Of a stretch of 64,000 nucleotides of DNA, positions 56,940-64,000 are shown in pieces. This DNA is from Amaranthus tricolor (lineage: Eukaryota > Streptophyta > Magnoliopsida > Caryophyllales > Amaranthaceae), in the NCBI RefSeq assembly GCF_026212465.1, contig NC_080057.1, positions 13,160,239 to 13,224,238 on the forward strand, given 5' to 3'. How positions within the stretch are numbered: the first letter of the stretch is position 1; every line of letters starts with the position of its first letter. Made by a program: the position numbers and the translations under genes. Under the pieces are notes generated by a model. That model saw only the letters and a list, made by a program, of their open reading frames with translations, made no database searches and was not told the origin of the DNA.

Positions 56940-58321
56940 TGAGGGGGAACTATTCTTAGTATCACGACAGTGGGTGTTCCAAGCACATGACGGGTGACAA
57001 ATCTAAATTTCTCTCACTTGAAGCCTATGATGGGCGAACTGTAACCTTCGGTGACAATATGAAGTGTGAAATAATCGCCAAAGGAAAAGTTGGAAGGTCC
57101 AGTTCCTATGCAATCAATAATGTATTTTTAGTCGAGAATTTGAAACATAACTTACTTAGCATTTCTCAGTTCTGCGATAAAGGTAACTCTGTGAACTTTA
57201 CTTCTGAAAGATGCATAATTTCTAGGAACGACATAGGAGACACTGTGCTCGAAGGAATCAGAAAAGGGAACACTTATGTTGTGGACCTGGACACTGTTCC
57301 CAAATCTAGTCTAACGTGTCTTAGTGTTTTAGAAGATGTCCCATTTCTTTGGCATAAGCGTCTAGGTCATGCTAACTATACTTTAATTAATACTTTTATA
57401 TCTAAAGACCTAGTAAGAGGATTGCCGGCTATAAAATTCCTAAAGGATGAAATTTGTGATCCTTGTGCCAAGGGAAAACAAGTAAGGTCATCTTTTAAGC
57501 CAAAGAATGTAGTGACTACCTCTAAGCCGCTTGAATTAATAAATATGGATCTGTGTGGACCTATGAGAATACAAAGCCGAAGTGGCAAAAGATATGTGTT
57601 TGTTATTGTTGATGATTATAGTAGATTTACATGGACTTTAATTTTAGTTAGTAAAGATGAAGCTTTTAATGAGTTTATTTCTTTTGCTAACAAAATACAA
57701 AAATCTACCAATAATCAAATAATTCACATATGGTCAGATCATGGAAAAGAATTCGAAAATTCAAGCTTTATGAATTATTGCAATGAACATGGAATAAGTC
57801 ATAATTTTTCCGCACCAAGAACACCACAACAAAATGATGTGGTTGTAAGAAAAAATTGAACTTTAGAAGAAATGGCTAGAACCATGTTAATTGCTAGTGG
57901 TCTACCTAGAAATGTTTGGGCCGAGGCTGTCAATACTGCATGTTATATATTGAATCATGTATTAATAAGACCCATTACTTCTAAGACACCCTATGAATTG
58001 CTTAAAGGTGTTAAACCAAATATTTCCTAATTTCATGTGTTTGGATGCAAATCTTTTGTTCATGTTAATGGAAAACGAAATATAGGAAAGTTTGATGAAA
58101 GAAGTGATGAAGCAATATTTCTTGACTATTCAACAAATAGTAAAGCCTACAGAGTATACAATAAAAGAAAAATTAGCGTCGAAGAATCTGTTCACATTAT
58201 TTTTGATGAAACTAACTTTTTGGCAAGTGAACATGATATAAATAATTTTAAAATAGGTCTTGCAAATTTCTATAGGATGATGAAGAAGAAACGAAGTGCA
58301 AGATCAAGGAACAGCAGGTGA
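56940..58321 (+). pseudogene. Protease and integrase, copy B
   Basis: Protease: the Trp before YHDSGCSKHMTGD is a stop (56957-56959), while catalytic Asp-Ser-Gly (56966-56974) is kept. Zinc-binding part: WHKRLGHANY (His pair) and CDPCAKGKQ (Cys pair). Core: NMDLCGPM (first Asp), IWSDHGKEF (second Asp, with an Arg-to-Trp change before it), and TPQQNDVVVRKN, where the catalytic Glu expected in NGVVERKN is Val and a stop follows at 57857. Another stop at 58028 replaces Tyr. The tail FGCKSFVHVN to FDETNF is open to about 58250. All of this lies in one frame except the end. Confidence 0.9.
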
Positions 58322-58601
58322 ACAACCTATACATGAAGAAGCAGAAAGGTCTGATCATGATCAGGAACTGCCAGTACATTAGGACCGCAGACTGTTCCCA
58401 ATCCAGCTGTTCCCACAGATGAGCAAGTTACTCTAATAGCTGAACAGAATGAAAATCAAGCGAATGATCCAGAACATGCTACTGTTCCCATAAGAGAATT
58501 TGTGCCCAAACCTTGGAAATATCAAAGATGTCATCCTCTTGATTTGATCATAAGTGATCTGAACAAAGGAACACAAACCAGATCCCAAATGAGAAACTTT
58601 T
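58322..58601 (+). pseudogene. Integrase-RT linker, copy B
   Basis: In shifted frames the acidic/Gln-rich linker seen in copy C is recognisable, ending in REFVPKPWKYQRCHPLDL. No open frame remains. Confidence 0.7.
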
Positions 58602-59410
58602 GTGCACACTTTGTGTTCCTATCATTCACTTGAACCCAAAAATCACGAAGAAGCTCTAAAAGATTCCGAATGGATCGTACCCATGCAAGATGAATTGAAT
58701 GAATTTGAAAGAAATAAAGTATGGCATTTAGAACCCAAACCTAAACAAAAAAAGGTAATTGGTTTAAAATGGGTATTTCGGAACAAATTGGATGAGCATG
58801 AAATAATTGTAAGAAAAAAAGCAAGACTCGTGGTCAAAGGGTACAATCAACAAGAAGGAATTGATTATACCGAGACATTTGCTTCGGTAGCAAGGTTAGA
58901 GGCTATTAGAATTTTAATTTCTTTTGCTGCATTCATGAACTTTAAATTATATCAAATGGATGTGAAATGTGCTTTCTTGAATGGTTTTTCTGATGAAGAA
59001 TTTTTGTTAAACAACCACCAGGCTTTGAAAATACCTCTTGTCTCGATCATAACAAGCTTGATAAAGCTCTTTATGGTTTAAACCAATCTCTTAGGAAATG
59101 GTATGAAAGACTATCAAAGTTTTTGATAGAAGATAACTTTGTTAGAGGTAAAATCGACAAAACCTTATTCTTTAAGAATAAAGGTTCTAATATTTTAATT
59201 GTTCAAATATATGTTGATGATATCATCTTTGGAGCAACCAATGAAATGCTGTGTAAAGAATTTGCTGACCTTATGAGCACTAAATTTGAAATGAGTATGA
59301 TGGGAGAACTAAAATTCCTTGGGTTGCAAATTAAACAAACTGCTAATGGTATCTTTATTCACCAACAAAAATATATAAAAGAACTTCTCAAGAAATATGG
59401 CTTATGCTAA
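58602..59410 (+). pseudogene. Reverse transcriptase, copy B
   Basis: 58602-59081 carries [51 protein letters not shown] and [13 protein letters not shown] (first catalytic Asp). A frameshift near 59000 (about LLNNHQAL) breaks the palm; 59123-59410 resumes with KIDKTLFF and IYVDDIIFGATN, where YVDD (59210-59221) is intact, then MSMMGELKFLGLQI. It would copy the element's RNA into DNA within the particle. Confidence 0.92.
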
Positions 59411-60146
59411 AACCAGCCATACACCTATGGCTACTAATGTTAGATTAGATGATGGTCCAAATGGAATAAATATTGATCAAACTATGTATAGAGGCATGAT
59501 TGGCTCTTTATTATATCTAACTGCTAGTAGACCCGATATTTCTTTCAGTGTTGGCTTATGTGCTAGATTTCAATCCAATCCTAAAGAATCACATCTCACT
59601 GCAGTAAAACGAATTCTAAGATATTTGAAGGGAACAGATGACTTGTCCCTATTAAACCCTAAAAGTGATGTCTATGATTTGAAAGGTTTTAGTGATGCAG
59701 ACTATGCAGGGGATCTTGTGAATAGAAAAAATACTTTAGGAATGGTACAATTTCTTGGCTCATGTTTAGTTTCATGGTGGTCCAAGAAACAAAACGTCAT
59801 TGCATTATCCATTGCCGAAGCTGAATATGTAGCAGCAGCAGTTTGCTGTTCCCAAATGCTTTGGATGAAACAGCAGCTCAGAGATTTTGGTATTAAATTT
59901 GAATGTGTTTTCATCTTTTGCGATAATACCAGTGACATCTGTATATCTAAAGATCCAGTGCATCATTCTAGAGTAAAACACATCCACATTAGACATCATT
60001 TTCTTAAGGGCAATGTTGAAAAACAAAATATTATCGTCAAGCATGTAAACACTAACGAGCAAATAGCTGACATCATGGAAAAACCACTTCCAAGGGAACA
60101 ACACGAAAAAATGAGATTAGAACTTGGCATGATTAAGCTGTATTGA
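59397..60146 (+). pseudogene. RNase H domain, copy B
   Basis: Open for 249 codons after a frameshift at about 59400. Contains MYRGMIGSLLYLTASRPDI, FSDADYAGD (Asp), SIAEAEYVAA (Glu) and FCDNTSD (Asp), then HIRHHFLKG and QIADIMEKPL, with the stop at 60144-60146. All three acidic residues expected of the family are in place, more than in copy A. Confidence 0.9.
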
Positions 60147-60668
60147 AGTAAGCGACAAGCATGATCCTCAGAGGCAAAATGAAAATTGAAAAGGTCAATT
60201 AACCACAAAAATCTTGATTGAAAAATCAATTATCGAAAGGATTAGGTACGCATTATTTAAAAGTAAATACTGTGAATGCTCTAATGTTTGCATGTTTAAA
60301 TTGATCAGACAAAGAAGCATAAAATTTCTATCTATTTTATTCTCATAAAATAATTTTATATTTTTCGTTTTCTATATTTTTTTATATCCTAGCATTTTCT
60401 TTGATGGTTAACAAAATTTAATTAAAAGTGGGAGTCGGATCATCGTAATGCTTCATGTAACCATTGACTTCCCTTTCGTATATCAAAAACCTTTAATACA
60501 CATTAAATAAAGTGTATTGAAACACCTTAGTATACGTCCCCTCACATTCAATATATACACTTCCTCACGTCAAACCATAATCGTTTCATCATTCCAAATC
60601 ACAATCTTCAAACCAGAAAACCCTCTCAATCCCTACTGTTTCTTCTTCTCCAAATCAAAAAATCGACC
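60147..60668 (+). other. Spacer between RNase H and aORF, copy B
   Basis: 522 bp, AT-rich, no gene. It ends in a pyrimidine-rich, C-rich stretch (60540-60660) before the aORF start, like the leader of a separately expressed gene; a subgenomic promoter or splice acceptor is possible but not demonstrable. Confidence 0.6.
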
Positions 60669-62328
60669 ATGAAAACCCCAAAATCATCATCTAATAAACG
60701 ATCCAACCGAACACCCAAAATGACACAACCAAAACCACTAAAGGTAGTTCACCCTTCACCACAAATTGCAGTACTAGAGCCATCATCACGAGAACAGCCG
60801 GTACACCTGTTGCTTCCATAATGCATGTTGGTAAAAAAAGACCGAGTGAATCTACCATGAACAAATCGTTATCAATATCAGCCAAGAGGGCAAAGATTGT
60901 TGTTCCTAACAGCGCAGAACATTTATCCAAAGAAATGACCGTAAGATTTGGTCTTGACAAACACTGGTATGAATCCACTCTTTTTCCTCAACTACACGCG
61001 ATTTTGCAAAATCAATTCTGGGAATCACTAATGGAAAAATATTGTTGTAATCCAATATACCCTGAATTGATGCGTGAGTTTATATCAAACTTTTCAATTG
61101 ATAATGGTGTTTGTACTAATAATGTTAAGGAGGTAAATATCGAGTTCAATATTTTTATGTTGGGTGAGTGGCTTGGAGTGTCGGGCACTGGTTTTGATGT
61201 GTATCACGTTGGGTCTAAAATAGTCTTTTCGGGTATTGATGAGAAGAATGTGTGGAAATTTTTGGGAACAAATGAGAAACGAGGAAAAGTTAGCCTTAAT
61301 TTACTGTCCCCTTTAAACAAGTTGCTTTACAACGTAGCACGTAGATTTATTTTGCCGCGTAATTCCAAACGTAGTGAAGTAAACCTACGAGATGCTACGC
61401 TAATTTACTATATGGCCAATCACATTAAAATTAACTTTCCTTCGTTGATGTCTCACTTGAGTGATTGTATTGCTAAGAAATGTATGGTAGGATATGGAGG
61501 ATTGTTGTCTTGGGTTTTTAGAAATTTGGTGTTCCCCTTGAAGGTTTAAACTTCCCAATGGGTCCTAACAACAAGATAGGTGCTAAGTGTTTGAGTAACT
61601 TGCACCTCAAATTAAATGAGAATGGGATCCTAGAGAATATTTGTGAACAAATTGATGTGAATTCTGACGACAAAGAGGAAACTAATAATGTTGAAAAAGA
61701 AGAGAAAGATCAGGAGGAGGAATTGACTGATAAGGAGGAATAGGAGCATGTTCCCTCTGCCACTAGGAAGGCAAAAAGATGTTCTAAAAGGGAACAAGAG
61801 GAAGTAACAAGTAAAGGGGAAGCTGTGAAGGGAGATGAAGTTGTGGAGAAGAAAAAAGAAGAAAATGAGGAGGTCTCTGTGCTTAATAAGCAACAACCTA
61901 GTTCAACACCCAGGAAGAGTCGAAGGCTAGCTTCCAAAGGGAAAAGACCGGTTGTTATTCTTGATGATGACTCAACTTCCAACAAAAGAGCTGAACCAAG
62001 TAATCCTTCCTCACCAAAGCCAACCACACCATCATCCCATCACTTTCCTTCACCACAACAGTCACCTATACCATCTTCACCTCCACCGATACACACCTCA
62101 CCAAACCAAGGCTTTGGTCACACTACAGTTCCCACAGCCCCTCTATTTTCAATACTCCTGAAGCTCAATGATTTGCTGTCTCGCTTCTTTACTTTTCAAG
62201 ATGAAATTCGTGTTTCCTTAGCCTCTCTTGCTGATCAAATGACCCAGATGGACGCCCGTCTAGGTGCTAAACTTGACACAGTTGAGCTGGAGATAGAGTA
62301 TGTTTATGAAGAAGCGCCTGCACCTTGA
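60669..62328 (+). pseudogene. Additional ORF (aORF) after RNase H, copy B
   Basis: ATG 60669 (MKTPKSSSNKRSNRTPKMTQ). Frameshifts between 60780 and 60821 and near 61549, and a stop at 61741, break about 553 codons. The domain at 60821-61549 (VRFGLDKHWYESTLFPQLHA, REFISNFSIDNGV, FMLGEWLGVSGTGFDVYHVG, RRFILPRNSKRSEVNLRDAT) resembles the 'putative plant transposon protein' family of unknown function. Acidic region 61660-61745; basic motif RKSRRLASKGKRP (61915-61955); Pro/Ser-rich 62000-62130; a C-terminal helix-prone segment (SLASLADQMTQMDARLGAKL) suited to a coiled coil. No transmembrane segment is seen. The sequence corresponds to the aORF of copy A. Confidence 0.8.
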
Positions 62329-63246
62329 TTCCTTCTGCTGCTTTTAATGTTTTAATTGTCCTAACCATCATCCACATTCTTCTTATGTTTTTCATTGTAC
62401 CAGCTGGGGTACATTACTTGTAATTGATATTTTGTTGAACATCTTTTCCTTTATGCTACTTACTGTCTGTGAAAATTAATTCCTGCTTTTAATGCTTGCA
62501 TTTCTTGGTACTTAATTTTGATCATTGCATCTTGATTCTATCTTTTACTATATCCATTGATTAGTGCTGTGGATTGATTATCCTACTTCTTTTTTATTGA
62601 TGTCAAAAGGGGGAATATATTTGGCACAAAATTAAAATGATGCTTGAGTAGGCTTAATTTATATAAGTATCAATTCTGTTGTACATTAGGATTGTGGCTA
62701 TGTTCTATGATCTGAATGCTATGCTCTACTAATTCATACATGCTCTTATGCTCTGATTTAATATAATTGAGATGAATTGCATATACTGCTCTAATATAAT
62801 TGAGATAAGTTTAGCTTTGATTAATTGTAACTAAACTGATTGTTTTTAGCTCTGATCATCAAGTCAGTAAATTAGTTAATATATTAGTTGCTATTTGTTA
62901 TTTGCTCTGATATTACTGTGATTACTTATGCTCTATGCTCTAATTTTTATTTGAATGCTATGATAAAATTCTTATATTGCTTTAGAATCTTGGTAAGTTT
63001 TGTTATGATTAGATTTATTTGAAATCTTAAGCTATAAACTACTTCTGATGCTTTGATTATGTTTAAGTTATTTTAAATAACTCTAAGTATTAGAGTAATC
63101 TATTTTTAATATATGCTTGGTAAACTATTTTGACTTACTAAGTTATATAGAGTTGTTTTAATCTCTGGCATGCTCTATAATATTGATTTTACCCTATTTT
63201 TGTTTAAGTTTGTTTAAAAGTTTGTCATCATCAAAAAGGGGGAATT
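62329..63246 (+). other. 3' untranslated region of copy B with two polypurine tracts
   Basis: No gene. A first AAAAGGGGGAA lies at 62608-62618 after TTGATGTC; the second, AAAAAGGGGGAA (63233-63244), adjoins the 3' LTR and is the functional candidate. Between them the sequence is T-rich with many TGCTCT words (62700-62950). Confidence 0.8.
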
Positions 63247-64000
63247 TGTTGGACCTCTTGAGTTTTGATGATGAGTACACTTTATTTATACGAATATGTT
63301 CTTAGAGATTGTGTGCAGGTCAATATCCGGTCTTGATTATGATCGTTGATATTACCTATGACTTAGTCTATGGAAATGTACGTGTCAAAAGATCCAAAAG
63401 ATGTTAGAAGAAGTATATCCCTGAGGATGTCAAATGTAGACAGGAGGTCTAGTGTTCCCAAGTTTGATAATCTAACAAAACAAGAAATTGGAGACAGCAC
63501 ATTGTTCCTGGATTGAAGTCAGCTGAATATGCGTCCACTGAAATTCTGTTATTAATTATATTTTCTATTTTTAGTTGATGTATTAATTAAATTTAATTTG
63601 TTGCATTTATAAATTATTAAAGTTAATTGGCAAAGTATTTTCCAAATTTTATTTACATTTTTGATAAGCCTTTAGGAGTTATATTTAGTGAATAATTGAA
63701 TTTACTAAATATAGGAACAACAGCTGATGATAAGGAAGTCTTAGCTATTATTAGAATAACCGATCCTAAATTTAGTAAATAGGTAACCATCCCTAATATT
63801 AGTAAATAGCAACCATGCCTATTATTAACAAACCATAACCGTATCTATATTTACCTTAAAGTACCCGTGGTTATTATTGGAAAAAGGGAATTGCAGCTAA
63901 TTTTATGGGAACTGCTGCTAAAGGGAACAATAGCTATTATTAGTATATGGGAACAGCGGTCATTATTAAGATAACCGTGGTCTTGAATTTATCAAGATTA
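63247..64000 (+). repeat. 3' LTR of copy B, first 754 bp
   Basis: From TGTTGGACCTCTTGAG to the window end, collinear with 53545 to about 54300. The rest of the LTR and the target duplication lie beyond the window. Confidence 0.93.

Larger units (their letters stand above)
53545..64000 (+). mobile_element. SIRE/Maximus-type Ty1/copia retrotransposon, copy B (3' LTR cut by window end)
   Basis: 5' LTR 53545-55061, primer site 55064, gag, protease, integrase, RT, RNase H, aORF, polypurine tract at 63233 and the first 754 bp of the 3' LTR. This is the most complete of the three copies and defines the family structure, estimated at about 11.2 kb. The first 265 bp of the two LTRs differ at roughly 6 percent of positions by eye, and every gene is broken, so the insertion is not recent. 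It inserted into family X. Confidence 0.93.

Noticed and set aside
60669..62328. Retroviral-type envelope gene
   Set aside because: The position fits the env-like label, but there is no signal peptide, transmembrane segment or cleavage motif in either copy.
1..64000. Host genes or tRNA genes
   Set aside because: No plant gene family outside transposons was recognised, and the only tRNA-like words are the primer-binding sites.

Overview
This is a slice of plant nuclear heterochromatin. I see no host gene in it. The evidence is plant-type transposable elements throughout (SIRE-like Ty1/copia, Ty3/gypsy, CACTA, hAT and a Cassandra LTR carrying 5S rRNA sequence) plus about 21 kb of an AT-rich tandem satellite with a period near 169 bp. 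The species cannot be fixed from the sequence; the element types fit a dicot with a repeat-rich genome.

Layout. 1-11140: copy A of a SIRE/Maximus-type copia element on the minus strand, cut off by the window start, with a complete hAT transposon (3513-7365) nested in its integrase. 11251-25084: the satellite, with an inverted block at its left end. 25088-28065: CACTA-1, a complete non-autonomous CACTA element with perfect terminal repeats and a 3-bp target duplication in the satellite. 28066-35081: satellite again. 35082-41607: CACTA-2, a larger CACTA element that keeps its left terminus, a second gene with a Ulp1-like protease domain and the C-terminus of its transposase, but has lost the rest. 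41608-41880: a remnant of satellite. 41881-47503: copy C of the SIRE-like family (minus strand, 3' half missing), with a Cassandra fragment (43485-43866) in its integrase. 47504-53544: a gypsy chromovirus tail and 3' LTR (48455-50496) flanked by two convergent LTRs of another family, here called X. 53545-64000: copy B of the SIRE-like family on the plus strand, complete from 5' LTR to the first half of its 3' LTR.

How it fits together. All elements are decayed: frameshifts and stop codons break nearly every gene. Comparing the three SIRE-like copies gives an internal alignment. It shows the empty site of the hAT insertion, two deletions in copy A, and an additional gene (aORF) between RNase H and the 3' LTR that is recognisable in copies A and B. 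The nesting gives a relative order: satellite before CACTA-1 and probably CACTA-2; copy A before the hAT; copy C before Cassandra; gypsy before the two X insertions; X before copies B and C.

The most noteworthy points are the multi-scale organisation of the 169-bp satellite (3-, 4-, 11- and 16-monomer repeats and a repeated head-to-head junction), the one-LTR Cassandra insertion that begins at its primer-binding site, the conserved aORF with a basic motif and no visible membrane segment, and the CACTA-2 gene combining a transposase-like domain with a Ulp1-type protease fold. I do not see a clearly new biological system; most of the window is explained by known repeat classes.
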